Source: Gordonia oryzae (GTDB lineage: Bacteria > Actinomycetota > Actinomycetes > Mycobacteriales > Mycobacteriaceae). From it: DNA of 64,000 nt. The stretch covers positions 1-64,000 of the forward strand of contig NZ_RKMH01000005.1 in the NCBI RefSeq assembly GCF_003797185.1. The letters are read 5' to 3'. Each line of letters starts with the position of its first letter. Positions within the stretch are counted from its first letter, which is position 1. A program made the translations under genes and the position numbers. Positions 33,065-41,822 of the stretch are shown in pieces. The notes beneath the pieces were generated by a model. The model did not search any database. It worked only from the letters and a program-made list of their open reading frames with translations, and had not been told where the DNA came from.

Positions 33065-33668
33065 CAGGGTGTGGTCAGTGCACCCAGCGCACCGAGATAT
33101 CCTGCGGTCCGGTGGTGCATCACCCCTCGGCAGTGGTCAGGCCGGGTCGTCCCTCGTTCTGCGGCGCACTCCAGCGTACGGTTCTCGTGCGCACACCACC
33201 GACGTCGTACAGCGCCCCGGATCTGTGGCGTCGGCTCGAACCAACAGCCCGAGACGTGAACCCTGAGACGTGAACGTGTCCCGCCGACTCTGAGGAAGAC
33301 AGAGCCGCCCTGGCAGGTGAGCGTTTCGTTCGGGTGCGGTGCAGGCGTGATAGCGGTGTCGAGGCGCTCGCACGGGAGTATCAGTAGCTCACTGTGGCGG
33401 GGTGGCGAGACGATTCGGTGCACGTCCGACCCCCAGTGTCCTCCGGTTGGGGGCGCTCACCGATTCACGAATATGGATTGTGGCCCATAATAATTCGTTG
33501 CGATTGCAACTACTTCCGGGTCAATTCCACACCCACACCGTTACCGGTTGGCACCGGTGCCGGGAACGCCGTGACCAGTCCGTCGGCGAAGCGTGTGGTG
33601 CGTGCCGCTGTCCCCGCGGAGGTGGGGTGGGCGACGACTGTCGACAACACGCCCGGCCGGCAGGAGTG
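33065..33668. other. 604-bp gap between the converging efpA and kinase genes, no gene seen
   Basis: No frame here has recognisable domains or a convincing ribosome site. Positions about 33470-33540 are clearly AT-richer than the surroundings. A palindrome GGCACCGGTGCC lies near 33549. GAGACGTGAAC occurs twice (about 33249 and 33263). Confidence 0.6.
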
Positions 33669-35726
33669 TCACGGCCGGACGTTCACCTGAGTCGGCACCT
33701 TCCTGCTCTGGGTCGTTCCGTCGCCGATCTGGCCCTCGGAGTTGGGGCCCCAACAGAAGAGCTTGTCGTGCGCGATCGCGCAGGTGTTGTCGTTCCAGAC
33801 GCTCACCGCGGTGACTCCGTCGATGCCGCGTACATCACTGGGGGTGGTCACGTCCTGGTAATCGTTGCGGTCTGCGCCCCAGCACTTCAGGGTGCCCGAC
33901 CGTGTGATGGCACACGTGGATCCGCCCTCGGTCACAATGGAGGCGATGTCTGTAAGGACCTGGGTGGGCACCAATCGATTGGTGGTCGTCCCGTCACCGA
34001 TCTGACCGGAGCCATTGTCTCCCCAGCAGAACGCGGTGTAGTCGGCGCGCCGTGCACAGGCAGAGCCTTTGCCCCAATCACTTCCAGCACTGAGCGACGC
34101 CGTATACCGAAGGTTCTTGACCTCGACGGGCGAGGCGCGCATCGCGGTGGTGCCATCGCCGAGTTGTCCGCTCGCGTTCTTTCCCCAGCAGTAGGCCTGG
34201 CCGTTGGCCAGCGCGCACGTGGAGTCGTCGGTGACCGAGATCTGGGTTACCGCCGATAGGGCTTCTACTTTGGTGGGCGCCGTGCGAGCAGTGGTTGTCC
34301 CGTCACCAAGCTGGCCATCTGAGTTCGATCCCCAGCAATAGAGGAAGCTGTCGGCGATCGCGCAGGTTGAGAAGGAGTTGGTGGCGATGTCGGTGACATT
34401 TGTCAGTCCCGGAATCTCCTTCGGTGTGAGGATCTGTTCGGCCGTCCCCCAGCAATAGGCCTTCTTCGAAGCGACCGCGCAGGTCCCGGAGCCGCCGACG
34501 GCGATGTCGGTGACATCGGTGAGTCCAACGACCTTGGTGGGTGTGGTGCGGTTGGTGGTGGTCCCGTCACCGAGTTGACCGTCGTCGTTCTGCCCCCAGC
34601 AGTAGGCGGCGCGTTCGTACACTGTGCACGAACTGAAGACGGACGTACTGACGTCGGTGAACGTCGGGGTGGTGGCCGCGGGCGGCGTCGAGTCGGTGCG
34701 GCCGACGGTCGCCACGGTGGCGACGACGGCTACGGCGGCAACCAGGAGCGCGGCCAGCGCCGACAACAACACGGTGCGCGTGCGGCGTCGTCTGGGTCGA
34801 TGCGACTCCACGGTCGCTGCGTCTGGCGAGAGAAGTTCACTCGATCTGCCGACCGGATCGGTGGTTCCCCAGGGGGCGACCGCCGATGCGGCACCGCCGG
34901 GAGATCCGGCGAGAACCCCGGCGAGTGCGCGGGCGAAGGACTGGCAATCGGGGAATCGTTGGGTCGGGTCTTTGGCGAGAGCGCGCTCGAACACCGGGTC
35001 GAGGGCGGCGAGGTCGGGCCGTCGTGAGCTCAGTGGTGGCGCCGGCTTCGACAGCAGCGCGGCCATCATTGCCGAGGGCGTCGGGGCTTCGAAAGGCGCG
35101 GCACCGGTGAGTAATTCGTAAATGCTGCATGCCAGCGCGTACTGGTCGCTGAACGGGCCGGCGGGTTCGGCGTCGATCATTTCGGGAGCGGCGTAGGCCA
35201 GGGTGCCGATGAATGCCTGGGTGGCGGTCATCGACGTCGAATCGGCGAGCTTGGCGATGCCGAAGTCGAGTAGTACCACCTGTTCGATCGCCCCATCCGT
35301 CTCACGGGTGACGATGATGTTGGCCGGCTTGATGTCGCGGTGGATCACCTGGTGGCGGTGGGCGTAGTCGAGCGCCTCGCCGGTACGCAGGGCGACGACT
35401 CCGATCTCCTGATCCGACAGCCCTCCGGCGGTCAGGTCCTTGCCGTCGAGATAGGTCATGGTGAACCACGGCGAATCCTTCTCGACGCCGTAGTGGTGGA
35501 TCGCGACGATTCCCGGATGATTCAACGAGGCCACGGTCCGTGCTTCATTGATGAACCGTTGCTGGAATTCGGTGTTGTCGGCGACGGTGACAGAGATGAC
35601 CTTCATCGCTTCACGTCGGAGTAGGTGCGGGTGTTCGACCAGATACACCTGGCCCATGCCGCCCGCGCCGAGCTTGGCGAGGACCTGATATCCGGCAAAG
35701 GTGCTGCCCGCATCGAGTTGTGCCAC
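33669..35726 (-). CDS. Transmembrane Ser/Thr protein kinase with extracytoplasmic seven-repeat RCC1-like domain
   Basis: This 685-residue receptor-like kinase has an N-terminal Hanks kinase domain with every catalytic motif: GAGGMG (20-25), Lys42, alpha-C Glu61, HRD (129-131), Asn136 and DFG (154-156). A basic stretch and one membrane helix follow (about 305-335). The outside part (about 350-685) holds seven repeats of the form C-A-x(5-8)-C-W-G, mostly followed by GQLGDGTTT and P-T-x-V, the RCC1-type pattern. Seven repeats imply a seven-bladed propeller, each blade probably held by one disulfide. The GTG start at 35724-35726 has AGGAGG eight bases upstream. It lies 52 bp after the related pseudokinase gene. 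Confidence 0.88.
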   Translation of the reverse strand: MAQLDAGSTFAGYQVLAKLGAGGMGQVYLVEHPHLLRREAMKVISVTVADNTEFQQRFINEARTVASLNHPGIVAIHHYGVEKDSPWFTMTYLDGKDLTAGGLSDQEIGVVALRTGEALDYAHRHQVIHRDIKPANIIVTRETDGAIEQVVLLDFGIAKLADSTSMTATQAFIGTLAYAAPEMIDAEPAGPFSDQYALACSIYELLTGAAPFEAPTPSAMMAALLSKPAPPLSSRRPDLAALDPVFERALAKDPTQRFPDCQSFARALAGVLAGSPGGAASAVAPWGTTDPVGRSSELLSPDAATVESHRPRRRRTRTVLLSALAALLVAAVAVVATVATVGRTDSTPPAATTPTFTDVSTSVFSSCTVYERAAYCWGQNDDGQLGDGTTTNRTTPTKVVGLTDVTDIAVGGSGTCAVASKKAYCWGTAEQILTPKEIPGLTNVTDIATNSFSTCAIADSFLYCWGSNSDGQLGDGTTTARTAPTKVEALSAVTQISVTDDSTCALANGQAYCWGKNASGQLGDGTTAMRASPVEVKNLRYTASLSAGSDWGKGSACARRADYTAFCWGDNGSGQIGDGTTTNRLVPTQVLTDIASIVTEGGSTCAITRSGTLKCWGADRNDYQDVTTPSDVRGIDGVTAVSVWNDNTCAIAHDKLFCWGPNSEGQIGDGTTQSRKVPTQVNVRP

Positions 35727-35778
35727 TAACACATCCTCCTCAGTGCTCGTCCCGCGTCGGTGCACCAAATGTGCGCGC

Positions 35779-38373
35779 TCAAAAGGAAACCTCCGTGGGG
35801 CCGTCGACGTAGCCGGTTGACCCGAGACCGAGCTGGCCTTTGCTGTTGGAACCCCAACAGAACGTCTTGTGATCTGTACGTGCGCAGCTGACCGAGGACG
35901 CGGTCGTGACCTCGGTGACGGAGCCATCGATGCCGGTGATCTTGGCGGGAGTGGCGAAGTACCCGCGGGGATCGGAGTTGATCGAGTTGGCCGAGTTGAT
36001 CCCCCAGCAGTAGGCGGCAGCACCAGCCACCGCGCATGTGGTCTGCGAGCCGAGTGCCACCGATGAGACGTCGGTCAGACCAGCGACCTTGGTGGGGACA
36101 CGGGTGGTACGACGATCGGCATCGCCGGTTTGCTCGTAGGTGTTGTTTCCCCAGCACCACAGTGATCCGTCGCTGACGGCGCAGGTGGAGTTGACCGAGG
36201 TGGCGATGTCGGTCACGTGCGACACGCCGCCGATTCGTACCGGCGCGACGCGGTTGTCGAGCGTGCCGTCGCCGAGCTGACCGCGCTCATTGGAGCCCCA
36301 ACAATAGACATCGCCGGGACGGGTCACCGCGCATGTCTGCGCCGAGTCGGTGGTCGCCGACACCACATCGCCGATGTTCTTCACCCTGGTGGGACTGGGC
36401 CGATCCGTGGTTGTGCCGTCACCAATCTGACCGTCGTGATTGGCGCCCCAACAGTAGGTTCCGCCGTCGGCGACGGCGCAGGTGGTGGTGAGGGAGGTGA
36501 TGGCGTCACCGACGAGCGTGACGTCGGCGCCCACGGTCACCGATGTCACGTTGTGCAAGGAGTCCACCTTGGTTGGGTTGAGACTAGCGTTGGTGGTGCC
36601 GTTGCCGAGTTGTCCCTGGGCATTGCCACCCCAGCAATAGAGTGCGCCGTCGGCGATTGCGCAGGCGGATGTCCATCCGAGGTCAACGCTCGTCACCTTG
36701 CCCAGTCCGTTGACCTTGACTGGGGCCGATGAGTCCGTGGTGGTGCCGTTGCCGAGGACGCCATTGGTGTTGGAACCCCAGCAGTACAATTGTGCGTCGC
36801 GGATCGCGCAGGTCGCATTGTTGTCGGTAGAGATCGACGAGGTGGTCACCTGGGTGAGCGAGGGTTCGCGACCGACGACGAACCACGTTGCTGCGACCGC
36901 AATCACTGCGATCACAGCGACCGCAGCGAGTCCTAGCGCGGACACAAGCACGCGGCGACGGAGTCGTGCGCCTCGACCCGGCAGGTCAGCCGGGAGGTCC
37001 ATCGGTGGCAGGGTGTCCGGCGAACCGAGGTGTGCGGTCCCCGTCTGTGGCGGCGTACCCGATTCCGGCGACGACGAGCCAGCGGGTGCTCCGGCAACCA
37101 TCACCGTGGGCGGATCGCCGAATGAGCTCGGTGCCACACGTGCTCCGGTCGGCATTGGGGTGTCGGGTGTGACGGTCTGACCTGAGTGGGAATTCGATGT
37201 CGGCTCACCGAGACCGAGAGGCGAGGAGCCGGTGTCAGCGGGTACGACCGTCGGTGGCGCGGTCGCGTCGGGTGAGGGCTCGGCCTCCGTCGGTGCGTCT
37301 GGTGTGTCGGCGCCCGGCGGCACAGTGGTCGCGGGGAGTGTTGCCGGCGAGGGTGGATGTGGGGCAGGTATCCGGTCCGGTACGGGTAGTTGCCGAACAG
37401 GCGCCTGCGCCGGATTCTCCGACGAGGTGTCGACGGGTCGGGGGTGCGCCGGGGGTTCCGGCGTGACCACGGGCGCAATGGTGTCCGGCGCAGGCGTGTG
37501 CGAGCGTCCTCGGAACGACGACGGCGGTATCTCGGGCGCGGATGGCTGGTGCTGCGCGGCGGTCCGCGACGCGAGGGTGGCGACCGTTCCGACGAATGCC
37601 CGGCAGTCCGGGTAGCGCCGGGCGGGGTCCTTGTCGAGCGCGTGGCCGAACGCCACGTCGAGCATGGCGAGATCGGGACGCCTCGCGCTGATCGGAGGTG
37701 CCTGCCGGTGCAGGTGGCCCCCCAGGATCTCGGTCGGTGAAGAACTCGCGAAAGGCGTTGTGCCGACCATCATCTGGTAAAGGATGCAGGCCAACGAGTA
37801 CTGGTCGGACGCGGGGCCGGCCGGGTGGCCCGCGATGACCTCGGGTGCGGTGAACTCCGGTGACCCCGACAGAGGGTTCAGGACGGGGCGGCCCGATAGC
37901 GCCAGTGTGCCGACATCGAGTATGGCGACCGTTCCATCTGTCGGATCCGGCCCGGCGGCACCGGGGAGCAGGATCTCGCCTGGCGCGAGGTCGCCGTGGA
38001 CGATTCCGCGGCGATGGGCGTGGTCGAGGACGTCGGCGACCTGACCCGCAATGGCCAGGGCATCGGAGTCGGCGCGTCGGTCGGCGGTGAGCAGATGACC
38101 GTCGACGAAGCGGCTGGTGAACCAGGTGCGGCCGGACTCCTCGCCGTACTGCAGGAGCCCGCCGAGCCCCGGATGGACCAGCCCCTGCACTGCATGCGCC
38201 TGCGCGGAAAAACTGGACCGGAAGCCGACAGCATTGGGGTCGACGGCCAACAGCCGCATCAACACGCGACCGGAGCCGAGACGATCTGCGATGTAGACCT
38301 GTCCAAGTGCATCGGTACGGACGGGGCCGCTCAGATGATACCCGGCGACCATCCCCGAATTGCCCGCGTTCAC
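35779..38373 (-). CDS. Pseudokinase receptor with seven-repeat RCC1-like outside domain
   Basis: This 864-residue protein has the same architecture as the next gene, but its kinase domain has lost catalysis motifs. The Gly-loop is degenerate (GPVRTDALG), the VAIK Lys is Arg40, the alpha-C Glu is Gln58, HRD is HGD (126-128), the catalytic-loop Asn is Glu133, and DFG is DVG (153-155). The APE motif is intact. A Pro/Thr/Ser-rich segment of about 200 residues precedes one membrane helix (about 475-505). Outside lie seven C-A-x-C-W-G repeats, with a longer insertion after the second. The GTG at 38371-38373 follows GAGGGG; a longer start 21 codons upstream is open. It is probably an ATP-independent scaffold or allosteric partner of the kinase. 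Confidence 0.85.
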   Translation of the reverse strand: MNAGNSGMVAGYHLSGPVRTDALGQVYIADRLGSGRVLMRLLAVDPNAVGFRSSFSAQAHAVQGLVHPGLGGLLQYGEESGRTWFTSRFVDGHLLTADRRADSDALAIAGQVADVLDHAHRRGIVHGDLAPGEILLPGAAGPDPTDGTVAILDVGTLALSGRPVLNPLSGSPEFTAPEVIAGHPAGPASDQYSLACILYQMMVGTTPFASSSPTEILGGHLHRQAPPISARRPDLAMLDVAFGHALDKDPARRYPDCRAFVGTVATLASRTAAQHQPSAPEIPPSSFRGRSHTPAPDTIAPVVTPEPPAHPRPVDTSSENPAQAPVRQLPVPDRIPAPHPPSPATLPATTVPPGADTPDAPTEAEPSPDATAPPTVVPADTGSSPLGLGEPTSNSHSGQTVTPDTPMPTGARVAPSSFGDPPTVMVAGAPAGSSSPESGTPPQTGTAHLGSPDTLPPMDLPADLPGRGARLRRRVLVSALGLAAVAVIAVIAVAATWFVVGREPSLTQVTTSSISTDNNATCAIRDAQLYCWGSNTNGVLGNGTTTDSSAPVKVNGLGKVTSVDLGWTSACAIADGALYCWGGNAQGQLGNGTTNASLNPTKVDSLHNVTSVTVGADVTLVGDAITSLTTTCAVADGGTYCWGANHDGQIGDGTTTDRPSPTRVKNIGDVVSATTDSAQTCAVTRPGDVYCWGSNERGQLGDGTLDNRVAPVRIGGVSHVTDIATSVNSTCAVSDGSLWCWGNNTYEQTGDADRRTTRVPTKVAGLTDVSSVALGSQTTCAVAGAAAYCWGINSANSINSDPRGYFATPAKITGIDGSVTEVTTASSVSCARTDHKTFCWGSNSKGQLGLGSTGYVDGPTEVSF

Positions 38374-38541
38374 ACACTTCCCCTCGGCCAGGCGCTGATA
38401 CGCCACCAGCGATTCCGGGATGACGATACCCAACACGTCGTCGCGATTGCTGCCGTAGTCGTTCAGGCGGGAGAGGGACGGCAGCCGGCGGTCCGGGTGA
38501 AGCGGGGTGATCTTCTGTTTGCGGGCAATCCGCGTGCGAAC

Positions 38542-39459
38542 TCAGCCCACCTGGAAGGTGGTCACCTCACGGATCTTAGAGGTGTCGGCGGTACGCAACC
38601 CCGGGCCGGTGAAGGTTCCGGTGAAGGTACGTGGTTGTTGACCGCCTACGCTCACCGTCACCACATAGTCGGTTGCCGGCGTTCCGCACGAGGAATACAG
38701 GTTCACGTACACCGTGTAGGTGCCGGAGGGGGCTTGTGGGTAGGTGATGTTCTCGTTGCGTTTGCCGTCGATGTCGCAGTCGGCGTTGGAGTCGAGATCC
38801 AGAGTGCCGCCCGACGAGGACGCCTTGTTGTTGAAGTAGATCTTGTCGCCCGACGGCTCGACCAGGATGAGATCGAGGTCGCTGTCGACGGTCCACGATG
38901 TACTGACCTGGACAGCGCCGGTGCCGACCTTGAGTGCCTTGACCTCCTGACGCACCATCGGACCCTGCACCCCCGATGCGTCGACGCCCGCGAAGTAGAA
39001 GGCGAAATCCTCCGACGGCAGTTGCTGGGCCAGTGTCATCACCACCGCGGCGCTCGTCGTTGCCGACCCCAGTTTCAGCTCTGTGTATCCGGGCGCGGGT
39101 TGGCCGGTTGCCTTGCCATTGCGCTTGGCCTCCAACGCTATGCGCATGGAGGTGATGGGAGCCGACGAGGTGGTGTTCTGCAGGACGCTACCGCCGTTGA
39201 TCGCCGTGACGTTGTCCGGCAGCCGCAGTGTCGGTCCCGCCGACTGCCCCGCGCCGAGCGTTCCGGACACCGTGGACGACGACCCGCCCGAGTCGTTGAT
39301 CGCGGTCACGCCGGTGACGAAGCCGTCGATCGCGGGGCCCGCCGCGACGGGCGTGCCGCTGACGGAGCAGGCTGTCGTGAGGCCGAGGATGACGGTGAGG
39401 ACGGCGATCGCGGACCGACCGGCACGGGACCGGCGGCTACGAACGTAAGCAGAAGACAT
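38542..39459 (-). CDS. Lipoprotein with DUF2135/YfaP-like domain
   Basis: This 305-residue protein has a basic N-terminus and the lipobox LTTAC with Cys31, so it should be membrane-anchored outside the cell. The middle is a Ser/Gly/Thr-rich region. The C-terminal half contains DLDLILVEPSGDKIYFNN, then DLDSNADCDIDGK and GTYTVYVNLYSSCG, as in DUF2135 (YfaP-like) domains with a carbohydrate- or calcium-binding-like beta sandwich. No enzymatic residues are evident. It lies 168 bp upstream of the pseudokinase on the same strand and may be part of the same system. Confidence 0.7.
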   Translation of the reverse strand: MSSAYVRSRRSRAGRSAIAVLTVILGLTTACSVSGTPVAAGPAIDGFVTGVTAINDSGGSSSTVSGTLGAGQSAGPTLRLPDNVTAINGGSVLQNTTSSAPITSMRIALEAKRNGKATGQPAPGYTELKLGSATTSAAVVMTLAQQLPSEDFAFYFAGVDASGVQGPMVRQEVKALKVGTGAVQVSTSWTVDSDLDLILVEPSGDKIYFNNKASSSGGTLDLDSNADCDIDGKRNENITYPQAPSGTYTVYVNLYSSCGTPATDYVVTVSVGGQQPRTFTGTFTGPGLRTADTSKIREVTTFQVG

Positions 39460-39558
39460 GAGGACGATTAAAGCGACCGGAGAGGCAATCCGCGCGACAA
39501 TAGTCGAACTGCGTGTGTCGTTGCGACGACGTTGATGATGCACCTCCGCGGATCTCTG

Positions 39559-39741
39559 TCACACACTGCAGGCGCACACCGGCCGGAGGCCGGAAGGGAT
39601 GTCGTGGTGCGCCTGCATGAATCTTTCTCACACACTGCAGGCGCACACCGGCCGGAGGCCGGAAGGGATGTCGTGGTGCGCCTGCATGAATCTTTCTCAC
39701 ACACTGCAGGCGCACACCGGCCGGAGGCCGGAAGGGATGTC
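39559..39741. repeat. 69-bp tandem repeat with inverted-repeat core, downstream of tRNA-Val
   Basis: Units begin at 39559, 39628 and 39697, the last truncated at about 39741. Each complete unit contains TGCAGGCGCAC and, about 30 bases on, its perfect complement GTGCGCCTGCA. A self-complementary CCGGCCGGAGGCCGG lies between them. Each unit can therefore fold into a long hairpin. The array begins five bases past the 3' end of the tRNA and could act as a serial terminator or a processing element. Confidence 0.9.
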
Positions 39742-39745
39742 ACAG

Positions 39746-39817
39746 TGCGCGCAAAGGGATTCGAACCCCTGACCGCTGGTGTGTAAGACCAGAGCTCTAC
39801 CGCTGAGCTATACGCGC
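39746..39817 (-). tRNA. tRNA-Val (anticodon TAC)
   Basis: The gene folds as a full cloverleaf on the minus strand. The acceptor stem is GCGCGTA with TGCGCGC (one T-G pair), the D arm is GCTC/GAGC, the anticodon stem is CTGGT/ACCAG with loop CTTACAC, and the T arm is AGGGG TTCGAAT CCCTT. The anticodon TAC reads GTA valine codons. The discriminator base is A and CCA is not encoded. Confidence 0.95.
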
Positions 39818-39909
39818 GTGGCAACGGCCGAGGCGGCCGTGCCAACTCACGAATGTAGCCGCTGAGGTGGCCTTCGCCCAAACCGGTTCGGGGTTCGCTG
39901 AAACCTGGC

Positions 39910-40662
39910 TCACACCCCGACGATGGGCGGCAGTGCGAACAGCACGATCACCGACCACACGACGTGGGTGCACAGCGGTGCGAGTACTCCTCCGGTCGCG
40001 CGTCGAAGCACCGCGCACACCGCGCCGAGGATCACCCCGGCGAAACCGAGCATCACATTGCCGCTGGCCATCGTCACGACGACATAGATGCCGGTCGACA
40101 GCACCAGCGGGTGCCACGGGCGGGCGGCGGTGTACACCGCCCCGCGAAAGAACAGTTCTTCGGCGGCGCCGTTGCCCAAGGTGATCGCCGCGATCGCGAC
40201 GATACTCCCGGAATCGGCGTAGGCCAGCACACGATTGATCAGGTCGTTGAACGGGGGGATCAGGCGGGTGCCGAAAGCCCCGACGACGAAGCAGGCGCCG
40301 ACCACTAGGCCCACTGTCATGCCGAGCAAAACCGCGTTGCGATGGGGGTGGGTGGGTACGCCGTTCACCGAGTGTCGACCGATAGCGGGGAACGACCCGG
40401 CCGGGACCGGGCCGGCGAGGAAACCGCCGACGACCCAGACCACACCGAGCGCAACGGTCAGCGGATAGAACCTGTTGTCGCCCGGGGTCGCCGACAATGA
40501 GAAGCCGAGAAGTATCGCGCCGATCACGAGCGTCACGCCGACGATCCATCGCCTCCGGGTCTGCCGTGCGGGCAGGTCACCATTGCGGTCGGTGCGCAGT
40601 TCGTCGATCAGCTCGGCGATCGCGCGCCGGTGTTGGACAGGGCTCTGGGTTGGTGAGTCCAC
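39910..40662 (-). CDS. CPBP-family intramembrane metalloprotease
   Basis: This 250-residue multi-helix membrane protein has the ABI/CAAX protease motif AAEELFFRG and a later His in PLCTHVVWS, the glutamate and histidine metal ligands of the family. The GTG at 40660-40662 is chosen because upstream sequence is antisense-like and poor in hydrophobic residues. The start lies four bases after the end of the epimerase-like gene, so they share an operon. In bacteria CPBP proteins are often linked to bacteriocin immunity or prenyl-protein processing; neither is shown here. Confidence 0.78.
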   Translation of the reverse strand: MDSPTQSPVQHRRAIAELIDELRTDRNGDLPARQTRRRWIVGVTLVIGAILLGFSLSATPGDNRFYPLTVALGVVWVVGGFLAGPVPAGSFPAIGRHSVNGVPTHPHRNAVLLGMTVGLVVGACFVVGAFGTRLIPPFNDLINRVLAYADSGSIVAIAAITLGNGAAEELFFRGAVYTAARPWHPLVLSTGIYVVVTMASGNVMLGFAGVILGAVCAVLRRATGGVLAPLCTHVVWSVIVLFALPPIVGV

Positions 40663-40666
40663 GTCG

Positions 40667-41725
40667 TCAGACTGGCAGCAATGCGCGGCCGAGTCGACCC
40701 GCCGACCCGAACACGCCGCCGATCCTGCGTCGTACGCGTGGCCAGTCGCCCCCGGCCCAGGCCGGGTCGGTCGATGCCAGGTGATGCGGATCAACGAGCG
40801 CGCAGACCGACCGGGGAGCCGGTGACGCCACCGACGCCGCGACCGCGTCGCGCATCGGCGTCAGCCCTCCCGCGGGTGCCGGCACCAGCTCCCGGATGCG
40901 GTGCTCGTTGGCGCACATCGGGTGATCGAGGGAGGTGATGAGCTCTTCGGTGAGCGCAGACGGGATGGGAACGAGTAGTCCGGCGACCTTGCCGGCAAGA
41001 CGCGTCCCGATGAAGGGCACCCACACCCGCACCTTCGGCATGCGGATCGTGTCGAGATAGGCGACGAGCACCGAGTGATACCGACAGGCATCGGGGCCGG
41101 CGATGTCGTAGTCTCCGGCGGGCAGCCCGGGTTCGCAGGCGGCGGTGAGGTAGTGCAATACGTCGCGAATCGAGATGGGGTCCATGGGGTTTCGCGTCCA
41201 CGACGGCTCCGGGATGACCGCGAGGCGGTCGCCGACGTAGCGGATGATCTCGAACGACGTCGACCCGGCGCCGAGGATCACCGCTGCGCGCAGCCACACC
41301 AACTCCGGACCGTCGGGCAGCCGGAGGGCCTCGCCGACATCGGCTCGGCTGCGCAGGTGATCGGACAGATCCTCGTTGTCGGGGACGAAGCCACCCAAAT
41401 ACACGATGCGGGTGACATCGGCGTCACGCGCGCCCGACGCGAGGTTCGCGGCAGCGTTGCGGTCGGCATCGGCGAACCCTGACTGCCCGATCCCGTGAAC
41501 GAGGTAATAGATCGCATCGAGTGGCCCGGCGGCGGCGAGTGCTGTCGTCACCGATTCGGGGTCGTCGACGTCCATCGATACCGCGGTGACCGCGTCGAAC
41601 CAGTCGAAATCGGTCAAGCGGTCCACATTGCGGGAGGATACGACGACCTCATGTCCGGCGGTGAGTAACGAGCACACCAACCGCGAGCCGACATATCCAC
41701 TGGCACCGGTGACGAGAAGCCTCAC
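40667..41725 (-). CDS. NAD(P)-dependent epimerase/dehydratase-like protein
   Basis: This 352-residue extended-SDR protein begins with VRLLVTGASGYVGSRL, a Rossmann fold binding loop. AIYYLVHGIGQSGF and WLRAAVILGAGSTSFEIIRY follow, typical of NmrA/YesF-like epimerases whose ligand is unknown. The catalytic YxxxK of classical SDRs is not evident. The C-terminal 60 residues form a separate basic region. The start GTG at 41723-41725 lacks a strong ribosome site. It lies upstream of the CPBP protease in one operon. Confidence 0.75.
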   Translation of the reverse strand: MRLLVTGASGYVGSRLVCSLLTAGHEVVVSSRNVDRLTDFDWFDAVTAVSMDVDDPESVTTALAAAGPLDAIYYLVHGIGQSGFADADRNAAANLASGARDADVTRIVYLGGFVPDNEDLSDHLRSRADVGEALRLPDGPELVWLRAAVILGAGSTSFEIIRYVGDRLAVIPEPSWTRNPMDPISIRDVLHYLTAACEPGLPAGDYDIAGPDACRYHSVLVAYLDTIRMPKVRVWVPFIGTRLAGKVAGLLVPIPSALTEELITSLDHPMCANEHRIRELVPAPAGGLTPMRDAVAASVASPAPRSVCALVDPHHLASTDPAWAGGDWPRVRRRIGGVFGSAGRLGRALLPV

Positions 41726-41822
41726 GAGGACCACTGTAGATACCCCGATCCGCTGCTGCCCGGGAACGCGGCGGGGACGTGGCGGAGTTGAGACGGAGCC
41801 CGCCCGCAGGGTCACGAAACGA

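Noticed and set aside
37996-39471. A 491-residue plus-strand frame over the pseudokinase and lipoprotein
   Set aside because: No recognisable motif; composition is that of reverse-strand translation of the real genes.
39559-39741. CRISPR-like array
   Set aside because: Units are contiguous 69-bp repeats without unique spacers, and there are no cas genes.
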